Shown: positions 8,824 to 17,882, numbered from the stretch's first letter. The stretch is DNA of 64,000 bases from Deltaproteobacteria bacterium (GCA_029547185.1 JAKPPU010000046.1:124001-188000), one strand, 5' to 3'. Notes: generated by a model from the letters alone, not told the origin. Translations and numbers: made by a program.

Positions 8824-8844
8824 GCTTCCTCCCAAGGAGGAAGC
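8824..8844 (+). promoter_or_regulatory. Perfect inverted repeat enclosing the ribosome binding site of udg
   Basis: GCTTCCTCC (8824-8832) and GGAGGAAGC (8836-8844) are perfectly complementary with a 3-nt CAA loop. The right arm contains the AAGGAGG Shine-Dalgarno sequence of the ATG at 8846. Folding would hide the ribosome site. No T-run follows, so it is not a normal terminator. Confidence 0.55.
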
Positions 8845-8845
8845 T

Positions 8846-9430
8846 ATGCCGAAAACCGTATCCAAGCAGGATGCCTTGGAAGCGATCCGTGAGCGTCTCC
8901 AGAAATGCGACTGCTGCTCCCTGTGCAAGACGAGCAGGAACATCGTGTTCGGAGAGGGCAGCAGCGATGCCGAGATCATGTTCATCGGAGAGGCCCCCGG
9001 CGCCGTCGAGGACAAGACGGGCAGGCCTTTCGTCGGTCCGGCGGGGAGGCTCCTCACCGATATCATAGAGAAGGGCATGGGCTTGCAAAGGCAGGACGTA
9101 TACATCGCCAACATCGCAAAGTGCAGGCCGCCCGGCAACAGGGAGCCGAGCCCGGAAGAGATCCGCGAATGCATCGGCTTCCTCGAGGAGCAGATCAAGG
9201 TCATCGAGCCCGCGGTCATCATCGCTCTGGGCAAGACCGCCGCCCAGACACTGCTGAACACGGACACTCCCATCAGCGAGCTCAGGGGCACGTTTTACGA
9301 TTATCACGGGATCAAGGTGATGCCGACGTATCACCCGAGCTATCTGCTTCATAACCCAGCCAAAAAGAGGGAAGTATGGGAAGACATAAAAAAGGTCATG
9401 CATTACCTGAACCTTCCGTTGCCCAGATAG
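8846..9430 (+). CDS. udg: Type-4 uracil-DNA glycosylase (Fe-S)
   Basis: Removes uracil from DNA in base excision repair. The 194-residue protein has the family-4 marks: clustered N-terminal cysteines (CDCCSLC, 21-27) and later AKCRPPGN for the 4Fe-4S cluster, motif GEAPG at 48-52, [10 protein letters not shown], and the C-terminal HPSYLL motif. ATG 8846 is favoured by AAGGAGG 5 nt upstream. An in-frame GTG at 8762, overlapping the coaBC stop as GTGA and preceded by AAGGGAAAGG, would add 28 residues and also read through the hairpin at 8824-8844. Its 3' end overlaps nfeD by 55 bp. Confidence 0.92.
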   Translation: MPKTVSKQDALEAIRERLQKCDCCSLCKTSRNIVFGEGSSDAEIMFIGEAPGAVEDKTGRPFVGPAGRLLTDIIEKGMGLQRQDVYIANIAKCRPPGNREPSPEEIRECIGFLEEQIKVIEPAVIIALGKTAAQTLLNTDTPISELRGTFYDYHGIKVMPTYHPSYLLHNPAKKREVWEDIKKVMHYLNLPLPR

Positions 9431-10737
9431 GGGTGCTGTGCATCCTCACCTGGATGATCGTGCTCCTTTTCCCGGGACAGCTCCCGGCTTCGGAGATAAC
9501 CGTTCTCGAGATTCAGGACGCCATCTCCCCCGCAACCGCCTCGTTCATTGCTGAAAACATCGACAAGGCGGCTGCGAGCAGCAGGCTCGCCGTCATCATC
9601 CAGCTCGATACGCCCGGAGGGCTCGATACGGCCATGCGCGAGATCATCCAGAAGGAGATGAACGCGCCTATCCCGGTGATCGTCTACGTATTTCCCCCCG
9701 GGGGCAGGGCCGCCTCTGCCGGGGCGATCATCACCCTGGCTGCCGATATCGCTGCCATGGCGCCGGGCACCAACATCGGCGCTGCCCATCCTGTCGGCAT
9801 CGGCGGCGGGGCCGGAGGGGAGAAGGGCGAGAGCAGCACCATGACGGAGAAGGTCACCAACGATGCCGTGGCCTATGTGCGGAGCATTGCCCGCGAGCGC
9901 GGCCGGAACGAGCAGTGGGCCCAGGACGCGGTGAAGAAAAGCATCTCGACCCCTGCTCATGAGGCCTTGAAGCTCAAGGTCATCGACATGGTCGCGACGG
10001 ACATGAACGACCTCCTCAAGCAGCTCGACGGCCGCACGATAAAGAAGAGCGGCAGGACCTTCATGCTCAGCACGAAGGGCGCCAAGGTCGTGACCGAGGA
10101 AATGGGGCTCAGGTACCGCCTGCTTGCCGTCATCTCGAATCCCAACATCGCCTACATCCTCATGCTCATAGGCCTTGCCGGGATCTTTTTCGAGCTCTCG
10201 AGCCCGGGTGCGATCCTGCCCGGCGTCATAGGCGGGATATCGCTCATCCTGGCCTTCTTCGCCTTCCAGACCCTGCCGGTCAATTACGCAGGCATCGCGC
10301 TCATCATCCTCGCCGTGATCCTCTTTATCGCAGAGGTAAAGATCCAGAGCTTCGGGCTCCTCACCGTGGGAGGGCTCATTTCCCTGGTCCTCGGCTCGAT
10401 CCTCCTCTTCAGGAACCAGGATATCTACATGCGGGTCTCGCTCGGCGTCATCCTGCCCGTTACCCTGCTTTTCGCGGCCTTCTTCGTCGCCACCCTCTAT
10501 CTGGTCGTGAAGGTGCAGCGCACGTCGTCCGTGAGCGGGGCGCAGGGAATCATCGGCGAGAGGGCCGTCGTGTACTCCTGGGGGCCCGAGGGGAAAGGCA
10601 AGGTTTTCTGCCACGGCGAGTACTGGAACGCCCGGGGACCCGCAAGCCTCGTACCGGGTGACGAGGTGGAGGTCGCGGAGCTCAAGGGGCTGGAGCTCGT
10701 CGTAAGACCCGTTCCGTCCGGAGAGCGCACCCGATGA
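9376..10737 (+). CDS. nfeD: NfeD family membrane-bound serine protease (ClpP class)
   Basis: A 453-residue long-form NfeD protein. After an N-terminal hydrophobic anchor or signal (about 18-37), residues about 40-230 form a ClpP-like protease domain with IQLDTPGGLDTAMREII and the nucleophile Ser in GGRAASAGAII. Four or five membrane segments follow (about 250-380), then a C-terminal NfeD OB-fold domain (GIIGERAVVYSW ... LVPGDEVEVAELKGLELVV). Family members act with a stomatin-type slipin protein on membrane protein quality control, but no slipin gene is adjacent here. The start at 9376 lies inside udg; it shares ATGA with the next gene. Confidence 0.92.
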   Translation: MGRHKKGHALPEPSVAQIGVLCILTWMIVLLFPGQLPASEITVLEIQDAISPATASFIAENIDKAAASSRLAVIIQLDTPGGLDTAMREIIQKEMNAPIPVIVYVFPPGGRAASAGAIITLAADIAAMAPGTNIGAAHPVGIGGGAGGEKGESSTMTEKVTNDAVAYVRSIARERGRNEQWAQDAVKKSISTPAHEALKLKVIDMVATDMNDLLKQLDGRTIKKSGRTFMLSTKGAKVVTEEMGLRYRLLAVISNPNIAYILMLIGLAGIFFELSSPGAILPGVIGGISLILAFFAFQTLPVNYAGIALIILAVILFIAEVKIQSFGLLTVGGLISLVLGSILLFRNQDIYMRVSLGVILPVTLLFAAFFVATLYLVVKVQRTSSVSGAQGIIGERAVVYSWGPEGKGKVFCHGEYWNARGPASLVPGDEVEVAELKGLELVVRPVPSGERTR

Positions 10738-11309
10738 CGGAATGTACGGCGTCATGCGGCTCACAAGCGGTTCATTCACGGTCAATCGGCATCACCACGC
10801 ACTCGAGAGGCGAGGATTCCATCGTCGTAGAGGGCACGCTTAAGGATGAGAGACTCGTCGACACCTACTCGGTAGCTACGGGCGGTAAGATGGAGCCGGG
10901 ACCGATCCATGACCTCGCGATCCGCCTCTTCATCAAAGGCCCCGGCCTTCTCATCGAGGATGTCGAAGTCGACATCAACCATGTGCCGAGGGACGAGTGT
11001 CATCGTACGAAAGAATCCTTGCGTCCCCTGATCGGAAGATCGATTGCCCCCGGCTTCACCGTCTGGGTAAAGGTCAATCTCGGGGGGCCGAGAGGCTGCA
11101 CGCATCTGAATTCCCTGCTCCTCGCTATGGCGCCTGCCGCCCTGCAGGGATTCTGGAGCTCGAGAACAAGCCGGCCGGTGGACATGAGACAGGCATCAAA
11201 GGGCCTGGCCCGGGAGTACCTCATCGATACCTGCTGGGTGTGGCGTTCGGACGGTCCTCTGGCACGGGAGCTCACGTCGAGCTTACAAAAAGACGGCAGG
11301 GGCGAATGA
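10734..11309 (+). CDS. DUF2889 domain protein
   Basis: A 191-residue cytoplasmic protein with the DUF2889 pattern: an early segment RGEDSIVVEGTLKDERLVDT, a central GPGLLIEDVEVDINHVP, and the characteristic GGPRGCTHLNSLLLAMAP with conserved Cys and His. The molecular function of the family is not known to me. It overlaps nfeD by ATGA, so it is co-translated, and is followed by a methyltransferase gene 48 bp later. No export signal. Confidence 0.85.
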   Translation: MTECTASCGSQAVHSRSIGITTHSRGEDSIVVEGTLKDERLVDTYSVATGGKMEPGPIHDLAIRLFIKGPGLLIEDVEVDINHVPRDECHRTKESLRPLIGRSIAPGFTVWVKVNLGGPRGCTHLNSLLLAMAPAALQGFWSSRTSRPVDMRQASKGLAREYLIDTCWVWRSDGPLARELTSSLQKDGRGE

Positions 11310-11357
11310 TCTTCGCCGCGGGTCCGGACATCGCTCTCGATACGTGAGTGACAGGGA

Positions 11358-11957
11358 ATGGAAATCATCCTCGGGGGAGTCATCATCGTTTCGCTGATCA
11401 TCTTTCTCGCGCTGTTCCTCTTTTCGATCGTCATATTCGCCGTACACCACAAGACGGGAGGGGCCATGTTCGTGCCCACGCCCAAGGTCATGGTGAAGAT
11501 GATCATCGATTCGGTGGATTTTTCCCGTTTCGAGGACATCCGCGAGCTCGGGTCGGGAGACGGGAGATTCATGGCTGCTGTCGAGAAAAGGTACGGGCGG
11601 AAAGTGAGAGGCTATGAGGTCAACCCGATCGCCTATCTCGTCTGCCGATGCAAGATCGTTCTGTTCCGTCTGGGCTCGAGCGTGGTATACCGGAGCTTCT
11701 GGACCGAAGACCTGCGTGATGCAGACTGTACCTTCTGCTACCTCTTCCCCGACATCATGCCGAGGCTGGGTATGAAGCTCGGCCGAGAGCTCAAGGAGGG
11801 CGCGCTCGTCATCAGCGCGAATTTCCCTGTTCCCGGATGGAGGCCTGCCGAGGTGTTGAGGTGCACTCATTCGATCTTCAACGACCCGGTGTATCTCTAC
11901 CGGATCGGGAGCCATCTCGGTGAACCGGCTATGACCGGTGAAAAATACAAAGAATAA
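11358..11957 (+). CDS. Membrane-anchored class I SAM-dependent methyltransferase-like protein
   Basis: The first 30 residues form one strong membrane segment (VSLIIFLALFLFSIVIFAV). The cytoplasmic part starts FVPTPKVMVKMIIDSV and holds a Rossmann SAM-binding motif RELGSGDGRF at about 62-71, followed by an acidic residue after the next strand (GYEVNP). The protein (199 residues) is shorter than most methyltransferases and ends soon after a PDIMPRL segment. A similar layout is seen in uncharacterised methyltransferases of membrane-lipid or translation contexts; the substrate is unknown. Positioned mid-operon. Confidence 0.8.
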   Translation: MEIILGGVIIVSLIIFLALFLFSIVIFAVHHKTGGAMFVPTPKVMVKMIIDSVDFSRFEDIRELGSGDGRFMAAVEKRYGRKVRGYEVNPIAYLVCRCKIVLFRLGSSVVYRSFWTEDLRDADCTFCYLFPDIMPRLGMKLGRELKEGALVISANFPVPGWRPAEVLRCTHSIFNDPVYLYRIGSHLGEPAMTGEKYKE

Positions 11958-12031
11958 AAGTGAAGGGTCCTTGATATTCTCCGGAGAGGATGTATAGAGG
12001 AGATCATGCAGGGGCAGGGAGGAGGGATAAT

Positions 12032-12784
12032 GTGACCGGAAAAGGCGCAGTCATCGGCGGGAGGGCCCATACCATCGAGCAGATTCGGGAGGTGTGCGCC
12101 CTGGGATACCCTTTTGCCGAGATCTCCTTAAGCGACCCGGAGACGGTGCGGCGTGATCTCGACGAGCTCCTGTCCATTAAGGAGCAGTTCGGGATATCGT
12201 ATCTCGCCCACTATCCGAACGAGGACAACCCCTTCGATGCCGGAGTGCTCAAAGAGAGGTTCGTGCCCAGGATCAAGAGCCTTGTCGACCTCTCGAGGGA
12301 GCTTGATATCCCGAAAGCAACCATCCACTTCTGGATGGATACGAGGTGGGCGGAGGCCGGCCTCATTCCCAAAAAGATCGATCTTCTTCGCGAGATGGCA
12401 TCCTATGCGCAGGGTCAGGGGGTCGTGCTGTGCATCGAGAACCTGAGCGAACGCTGTGAGAGCTTTCTGGCCGCCTTCGATGCCGCACCCGAGCTCCGCA
12501 TGACCCTCGATATCGGCCATGCCCAGCTCCTCTCGGCAGAGAACACCTCCTGGGGGTTCATCACCCATGCCTTCGAGAGGATCTTCCATATTCACGTCCA
12601 CGACAACCATGGGGGAAAGAGCGTCAAGGACGACCAGCATCTTCCGATCGGCCAGGGCATCATCGACTATCCCGGCATCCTTTCCGAATTGAAAAAGAGG
12701 GGGTACGGCTCGACGATAACCATGGAATTGAAGCCGTTCGAGATGCCCGGCACGAAAAAGCTGCTCGAGGAGTATCTGTCGTAG
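12032..12784 (+). CDS. Sugar phosphate isomerase/epimerase-type TIM-barrel protein
   Basis: A xylose-isomerase-like / AP endonuclease 2 family TIM barrel of about 250 residues. Metal-ligand style motifs include IENLSE, TLDIGHAQ (Asp and His), IHVHDNHG and the terminal ITMELKP. These proteins need divalent metal and act on sugars or, in some members, abasic DNA; substrate unknown. The frame is open back to ATG 11990, but GTG 12032 is preceded by GGAGGG 7 nt upstream and gives the expected start just before the first beta strand (VIGGRAHTIEQIREV). It lies between the methyltransferase and recJ. Confidence 0.85.
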   Translation: MTGKGAVIGGRAHTIEQIREVCALGYPFAEISLSDPETVRRDLDELLSIKEQFGISYLAHYPNEDNPFDAGVLKERFVPRIKSLVDLSRELDIPKATIHFWMDTRWAEAGLIPKKIDLLREMASYAQGQGVVLCIENLSERCESFLAAFDAAPELRMTLDIGHAQLLSAENTSWGFITHAFERIFHIHVHDNHGGKSVKDDQHLPIGQGIIDYPGILSELKKRGYGSTITMELKPFEMPGTKKLLEEYLS

Positions 12785-12849
12785 GAACCTCATGAGCAGC
12801 CGGCCGCTGCTGCTTGACTAATTGTGGCTCCGGGGCTAAGAAGGGCCGT

Positions 12850-14568
12850 ATGGTTTGCCTTCCTCGCGAGTGGATCATTAAAGGGCGTGTAGACAAGAGC
12901 GCGCTGCCGGACTTGAAGTTCACCCCGGCCTTCAGATCACTGATGAAGATCCGCGGCCTGGATACATCGGGTGACGTGCTGAATTTCCTGTGCCCCAATC
13001 TCGGACAGCTGAGAGATCCCCGCGCGATGAAGAACATGGAGAAGGCCTGCGGGCGGATTCTGCTTGCCATCGAGAAAAAGGAGAAGATCGGGCTCTTCAC
13101 CGACTACGATGTAGACGGCGTCTGCAGCGCAGTCCTGATCCAGAGATTTCTCATCAATGTAGGCTGCGAGCCGCCGGCGGTTTTCATCCCCGACCGCGCC
13201 GGCGACGGCTATGGCCTCAATGTGCGGGGGATAGACGAGCTTCACAGAAAGGGCGTGAGCCTCCTGATCACTGCGGACTGCGGAATCACCGCAGTCGAAG
13301 AGGTCGGCCATGCCCGGTCTCTCGGCATGGACGTCATCGTCACCGACCACCACGAGCCGGGGGCGGTCACACCCGATGCCTACTGCATCCTCAATCCGAA
13401 GCAGGCCGACTGTCCCTTTTTCGGAGAGGACCTCTGCGGCGCAGGGGTCGTCTTCCATCTCATCGTTGCACTGAGGTCGCGCTTGAGGGACAAGGGCATC
13501 GACTGTCTGCCCAATCTCAAGGAAGAGCTGGACCTCGTAGCCATGGCAACCATTGCGGATGCCGTATCGCTTTCTGGCATCAACCGGATCCTGGTGAAAG
13601 AAGGTCTCACCATCCTGAACGCATCCGGAAGGGTCGGGCTTGCAGCCCTTGCCAGGGTCTCCGGCATCAATAGAGAGCTCTTCACCCGCGACATCGGATA
13701 TATCCTCGGACCTCGGATCAATGCGGCAGGGAGGCTCTCCGATGCGAGGAAGGCCTTCGATCTGCTCATCACGGAGGATGAAGCAAAGGCCCTGGCCCTG
13801 GCCCGCGAGCTCAACGAGCTCAACAGGTGCCGGCAGATGGAAGAGCAGCAGGTCTTGAGCGAAGCCCTTGGTCAGCTGGAGAGCGCTCCCCCGCTTGAAA
13901 ATGTCGTTGTCGTGCAGGGAGCGAACTGGCATACGGGGGTGATAGGAATCGTGGCCTCGAGGCTTTCGGCGATCTTCTCCCGCCCGGCCATCGTCATCTC
14001 GGTCTCGGACGGCATAGGCATCGGATCGGGGAGATCCGTTTCAGGCGTGGACCTCTATGGGGCGGTATCGAAGATCTCCGATCACCTGAACGATTTCGGC
14101 GGGCACAAGATGGCCATAGGGCTCAATATCAATGAAGACAGGATCTCGGCCCTCGCACGGGATCTCGACAGTGTGCTCGCGGTCCCGCTCGGACTGACGA
14201 AGAGCTTCGAGATCGACCTGAAGATCTCTCCCCTCGACATCACACCCACCCTCATGGAAGAGCTCGATATGCTTGCACCGTTCGGAGAGGGAAACCCGGA
14301 GCCGGTCTTTCTGATACCTTCCATGGAGGTGGTGGCGACGAAGAAGTATGCACGGGGACAGTACAAGCTCCTCCTCAAGCACTCCAACAGGGTATTCCAC
14401 ACCTTGCGGTGCACGATCGATGAGGCTTCACAGGAGCTGGCGCGCTATGTCGATGTCGCCTTTACTCCCGTGAAGATGAGGACGAACGGACATCAATACC
14501 TGTACCTAGCGTTGAAAGCGATATCCCCTGCCGGGCAAAGCCAAGAGCAGTTTCCTTCTGGCTCCTGA
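12850..14568 (+). CDS. recJ: Single-stranded-DNA-specific exonuclease RecJ
   Basis: A DHH-superfamily 5'-3' exonuclease for recombination and mismatch/base excision repair. The 572-residue length is typical. Manganese-binding motifs are all present: FTDYDVDGVCSA (about 84-95), ITADCGITAVEE, VTDHHEPG, then in the DHHA1 part GANWHTGVIGIVASR and FGGHKMAIGL, followed by the C-terminal OB domain (FGEGNPEPVF). Start ATG 12850 with AAGAAGGG upstream; a TTG at 12814 is the alternative. The last 107 bp overlap the 3' end of the opposing DUF4388 gene, a long tail-to-tail overlap. Last gene of the rightward operon. Confidence 0.95.
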   Translation: MVCLPREWIIKGRVDKSALPDLKFTPAFRSLMKIRGLDTSGDVLNFLCPNLGQLRDPRAMKNMEKACGRILLAIEKKEKIGLFTDYDVDGVCSAVLIQRFLINVGCEPPAVFIPDRAGDGYGLNVRGIDELHRKGVSLLITADCGITAVEEVGHARSLGMDVIVTDHHEPGAVTPDAYCILNPKQADCPFFGEDLCGAGVVFHLIVALRSRLRDKGIDCLPNLKEELDLVAMATIADAVSLSGINRILVKEGLTILNASGRVGLAALARVSGINRELFTRDIGYILGPRINAAGRLSDARKAFDLLITEDEAKALALARELNELNRCRQMEEQQVLSEALGQLESAPPLENVVVVQGANWHTGVIGIVASRLSAIFSRPAIVISVSDGIGIGSGRSVSGVDLYGAVSKISDHLNDFGGHKMAIGLNINEDRISALARDLDSVLAVPLGLTKSFEIDLKISPLDITPTLMEELDMLAPFGEGNPEPVFLIPSMEVVATKKYARGQYKLLLKHSNRVFHTLRCTIDEASQELARYVDVAFTPVKMRTNGHQYLYLALKAISPAGQSQEQFPSGS

Positions 14569-15454
14569 TGCAGGAGGCGATCTCGTCCGGGACGAGGCCT
14601 CCGGGCTTAAGGAATCTCGGGTCCCCTGCCAGGAAGAGGGCGGCTATGGTAACCGCCAGCAATGCGAATGCGGATACCTTTTTCAGCCTCAGCAGGAAGA
14701 CCCTCTTCGCGATGGAAGAGTCACGGGCCTCGAGGGTTCCCTGGGGAAATACCTCCACCAGTCCGCAGTCGATGAGCCTCACGATCGAGCTCAATGCCTC
14801 GAAGGACGGCTCGAGGGACTGGCGGACGATGCTCTCGACGGTCCTCTTTTCATCGATGAGATCGAAGATGTGCATATCGACGGCGCCGAGACGGTACTTC
14901 TTGACGATCTCCTCGGTGAGCGGCATGATCGTGACCGGACAGTAGTCTACCGGCGGGATCTTCTGCTTGACCATGGGCCACTCGTCGATGACGCGCAGCG
15001 TATCCAGGATGATGCCTTCGGTCGGAACATGGCAGGAGAGCATGCCGTCCGTGTCTACCTCCCAGTCTTCGAACCGGTAGTTGCCCTCCTTCCACTGGAA
15101 GACCTCCAGCAGAATGGTCCTGATAACCACATTCGATGCCCTTTCGAGGAATATCTTCTTGAGCTTGCCCTGGTTGATGAGAATGTCGGACCAGGCATTG
15201 GCTTTCTTTTTCCCGTTCTCCAAGGCGCTTCTGCAGTCCTTTTCAAAGACGAATCCGCCCTTGATGAGCAGCTCCGCACGGGGGTCTATCTCCCACGCGT
15301 CCGACTTGATCCCCTCGATGGCTCCATTGTTGAATGCAAGCGAGATCGTTGCATTGGGCGACGAGAGGATGAGGGTCCCTGTCTTCATCTGCTGGGATAT
15401 GAGCTGGAAGATCTCGGTTACCCCGAAGCCTTTTAATGTCCCGAGAAGTGGCAT
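14462..15454 (-). CDS. DUF4388 (PATAN-like) domain protein with C-terminal membrane segment
   Basis: A 330-residue protein. Residues 1-110 match DUF4388 (LGTLKGFGVTEIFQLISQQM, then TGTLILSS and FNNGAIEGIKS), a domain found with receivers and GTPase-controlled polarity systems. Residues about 195-245 look like a small winged-helix unit (LIDEKRTVESIVRQSLEP). A single hydrophobic segment lies near 270-285 (AFALLAVTIAALFLAGD), and the last 45 residues are low in features and are the part that overlaps recJ. It is the last gene of the leftward TPR-mglA cluster, 3 bp after the preceding stop, so it probably works with the MglA GTPase. Confidence 0.85.
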   Translation of the reverse strand: MPLLGTLKGFGVTEIFQLISQQMKTGTLILSSPNATISLAFNNGAIEGIKSDAWEIDPRAELLIKGGFVFEKDCRSALENGKKKANAWSDILINQGKLKKIFLERASNVVIRTILLEVFQWKEGNYRFEDWEVDTDGMLSCHVPTEGIILDTLRVIDEWPMVKQKIPPVDYCPVTIMPLTEEIVKKYRLGAVDMHIFDLIDEKRTVESIVRQSLEPSFEALSSIVRLIDCGLVEVFPQGTLEARDSSIAKRVFLLRLKKVSAFALLAVTIAALFLAGDPRFLKPGGLVPDEIASCIRSQKETALGFARQGISLSTLGTGIDVRSSSSSRE

Positions 15455-15457
15455 GGC

Positions 15458-16954
15458 TTATACCCCGTATTTCAGTGGAGGCGATTTGTAGACTCTCCAG
15501 TAGAGGAGGCCTAAAAGTATTATCCCGGTGATCCTCACGAACTCGGTATATTCGATGCCCGATGGAATAAAGGAATAGAGGAAACGGCCTCCGGTGATTA
15601 TGAGGATGAGCGAGGCACAGAAGATGGTCAGCCTCAGGAGGGCCTTCCCATGCTTGTTCACGATGAAAGAGCCGAGGCCGGGAAGGATGAAATCATGCTT
15701 CCACGCAAAGGAGGAGCTTATGGCCCGGTATTCCTTGATTTCTTCGGCCTTGATCGTGAGGAACGAATTCATCTGTTTTTTCGGCTTGGTTTCTATCCAG
15801 TGGCACTGGAGGCACATGGGATAGCCTAATTTTGAGGTCGTCCCTGCATAATAGAGATTTCCACAGCGGTTGCATCGCTTGGTGAACTTTTCTTCGGGAA
15901 TATGCCTCAGGAGGAAGACGATCAGGAGTGCCCCGAGGCCCATGTAAAGAGCCCTGTTTCTCCCGAAGATCCCGAAGCCGAGATACCAGAGCGAGTCAGC
16001 CGTTTTTACGAGATCCTCTGAAGGCTTCATCTGGCGGGCAAGCTGCTCCCAGACGGGAACGTGCTCGAAGATGTACCTCTTTCCCTTGTTTCCGGTTTCA
16101 TCATCGAGGAGGGCCCGGACCTTTTCCGGATCGATGGTGCTCGCTTTCCGGATGGAGCGTTCGGCCTGGGAATAGTTGTAGGTGGCCTGATAGATCCTGC
16201 TCAAGTTATAGTGATAGATGACATTATCCGGATCTATGGTGGCGGCATTCTGAAAGGCCTTGATGGCCTCGCTGTTCTTCCCGATGCCCGCAAGGGCGAT
16301 GCCGAGATGATTGTAATAGCGGCTGCTGTTGGGTTCGAGGCTCAGGCTTCTGGAGAGAAGGCTCACCGCTGCCTGGTTGTTCTTGTTTTCTATTTCCATG
16401 ACGGCCCGGGTGTTCAAGGGCTCTGCATCGGCCTTGTTGTTCTGTATCCAGGCAGAAATGGCAAGCACGTCCTTGGGTGATCCCATATTGTGATCTATGG
16501 AGAAGATCTCTTTGTTCACATTGGTCTGCGAATAGGTGAGGAAGCCGGCACCGACGTGGGCGATCCAGCTCGACATGAGCACGAGGGAGATAAATACGTA
16601 GGCGATGCGCCTTTCCGTGGAAGTAAGGTATCCCCACAGCACGAAGAACCACCAGAGAACGAACCACAAAGGCCCGGCATCAAAAAAGACCGGAAAGGCC
16701 AGAAGCAGAATGATCCAGAGCTTGAGGGCCAGGCCCGGCATCTCGTTGTTCGAGGTGGTCTTCAGGTCGTTGAGCATGTTTGGGGCATATTTGACAATGA
16801 GGCACACCCCGATCAGGATAAAGGTTAAAACCGTTGTTGCGATGACAAAAAGGTAACTGTTGCCGATGAAGGCCGCTGCAAAAGGCCAGTATGTGTAAAG
16901 CGCCTCGAGAGTAGAGATGGACATCAAGTTTCCAAGCGTCAGCGATCCGAACAC
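15458..16954 (-). CDS. Polytopic membrane protein with TPR domain and zinc-ribbon-like cysteines
   Basis: A 498-residue protein. Residues about 20-150 contain four to five membrane segments; about 170-290 contain three TPR repeats (PNSSRYYNHLGIALAGIGKN; DPDNVIYHYNLSRIYQATYN). Another membrane segment near 335-350 is followed by a four-Cys ribbon (CNRCGNLYYAG ... CLQC, about 361-382) and two further C-terminal membrane segments. It starts at GTG 16954 with GAGGGA upstream; an internal ATG at 16924 is possible. Sandwiched between mglA and the DUF4388 gene with gaps of 3-4 bp, it is likely their membrane partner. I do not know a named family. Confidence 0.8.
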   Translation of the reverse strand: MFGSLTLGNLMSISTLEALYTYWPFAAAFIGNSYLFVIATTVLTFILIGVCLIVKYAPNMLNDLKTTSNNEMPGLALKLWIILLLAFPVFFDAGPLWFVLWWFFVLWGYLTSTERRIAYVFISLVLMSSWIAHVGAGFLTYSQTNVNKEIFSIDHNMGSPKDVLAISAWIQNNKADAEPLNTRAVMEIENKNNQAAVSLLSRSLSLEPNSSRYYNHLGIALAGIGKNSEAIKAFQNAATIDPDNVIYHYNLSRIYQATYNYSQAERSIRKASTIDPEKVRALLDDETGNKGKRYIFEHVPVWEQLARQMKPSEDLVKTADSLWYLGFGIFGRNRALYMGLGALLIVFLLRHIPEEKFTKRCNRCGNLYYAGTTSKLGYPMCLQCHWIETKPKKQMNSFLTIKAEEIKEYRAISSSFAWKHDFILPGLGSFIVNKHGKALLRLTIFCASLILIITGGRFLYSFIPSGIEYTEFVRITGIILLGLLYWRVYKSPPLKYGV

Positions 16955-16958
16955 ATTC

Positions 16959-17882
16959 TTATCCCTCAGGCACTATCCTGTCGATCTTTACTGCCACATC
17001 CATCATGAACGTCCTTGAGTCCCCTTCTATCTTCAAGCGTAAAGGGATGCTGATCGCATTCACCGAAATGATTTTAGCATTTTCCGTGCCTACTATCTGG
17101 ATGCGGCCTCCCATGAAGTCAGGCGATCCGGTCATGTCCATTTCAGGCTGCCTTGCCGCCGTTCTCTCTTTGAGAGGAGGCTCGCTCTTCTCGGCTGCAC
17201 CGGGCGGGATGGACGGGCTTACGTTCTGATGCGCCGTCTGCTCGATGGATATCCTTTCGGGGGCAGGCTCAAGCTTACGCTGCTGGCTCTTGCCGCTCGT
17301 ACCCATCTCGATGTGCTTGAGGACCATTTTCGTAATCTTGGTCAGTGTCGGAAGAACGCCCTCTCCCGTGGGAGCGACCGCCTCGAAGTACGGGTACTTG
17401 TCGGGATTGAGGATCTGCTCCATCTCGCTGACCGGGGTGACGTCCGGGAGATCGCGTTTGTTGTACTGCATCACCAGGGGAAGGGTCTTGATGCTCTTGC
17501 CGTAGTAGTTGAGGTTCTCCTCCAGGTTGGCCAGACTCTCGACATTCTCCTCCATCTTGTCCCGCTGGGAGTCGGCTACGAACACCAGGCCGTCGACCCC
17601 GGTGAGAACGGCCCTCCGGGTCGAGTTGTAGTACACCTGTCCGGGGACGGTGTAGAAGTGGAGCCTTGTCTTGAAGCCGCGAATGTTCTCGATCTCAATG
17701 GGGAGAAAATCGAAAAAGAGCGTCCGGTCGGCCTCGGTGGCCAGGGATACGAGCTTGCCCTTCTGTTCCGGCTTTATGCTGGCGTAGATGGACTGGATAT
17801 TCGTGGTTTTTCCACAGAGAGAAGGTCCATAGTATACTATCTTTGCTGAGATTTCTTTTTTGGAATAGTTAATGACCGCCAT
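16959..17882 (-). CDS. mglA: MglA-like small Ras-family GTPase with C-terminal extension
   Basis: The N-terminal 195 residues are an MglA-type GTPase: P-loop GPSLCGKTT at 19-27, LPIEIENIRGFKTRLHFYTVPGQ (switch region; G3 motif TVPGQ rather than DTAGQ, as in MglA), and MQYNKRDLP as the NKxD motif. MglA GTPases set cell polarity and control gliding or type IV pilus motility. Unlike the ~195-residue canonical form, this one has about 110 extra residues: a charged Pro/Glu-rich linker and a final small beta domain (GRIQIVGTENAKIISVNAIS). Start ATG 17882 overlaps the upstream TPR gene by 14 bp. No mglB-like roadblock GAP gene is adjacent. Confidence 0.9.
   Translation of the reverse strand: MAVINYSKKEISAKIVYYGPSLCGKTTNIQSIYASIKPEQKGKLVSLATEADRTLFFDFLPIEIENIRGFKTRLHFYTVPGQVYYNSTRRAVLTGVDGLVFVADSQRDKMEENVESLANLEENLNYYGKSIKTLPLVMQYNKRDLPDVTPVSEMEQILNPDKYPYFEAVAPTGEGVLPTLTKITKMVLKHIEMGTSGKSQQRKLEPAPERISIEQTAHQNVSPSIPPGAAEKSEPPLKERTAARQPEMDMTGSPDFMGGRIQIVGTENAKIISVNAISIPLRLKIEGDSRTFMMDVAVKIDRIVPEG

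Noticed and set aside
7898-8840. N-terminal extension of the udg frame through coaBC
   Set aside because: The frame is open but overlaps the real coaBC frame and reads as Arg/Gly/Gln-rich shadow; udg similarity starts only after 8846.
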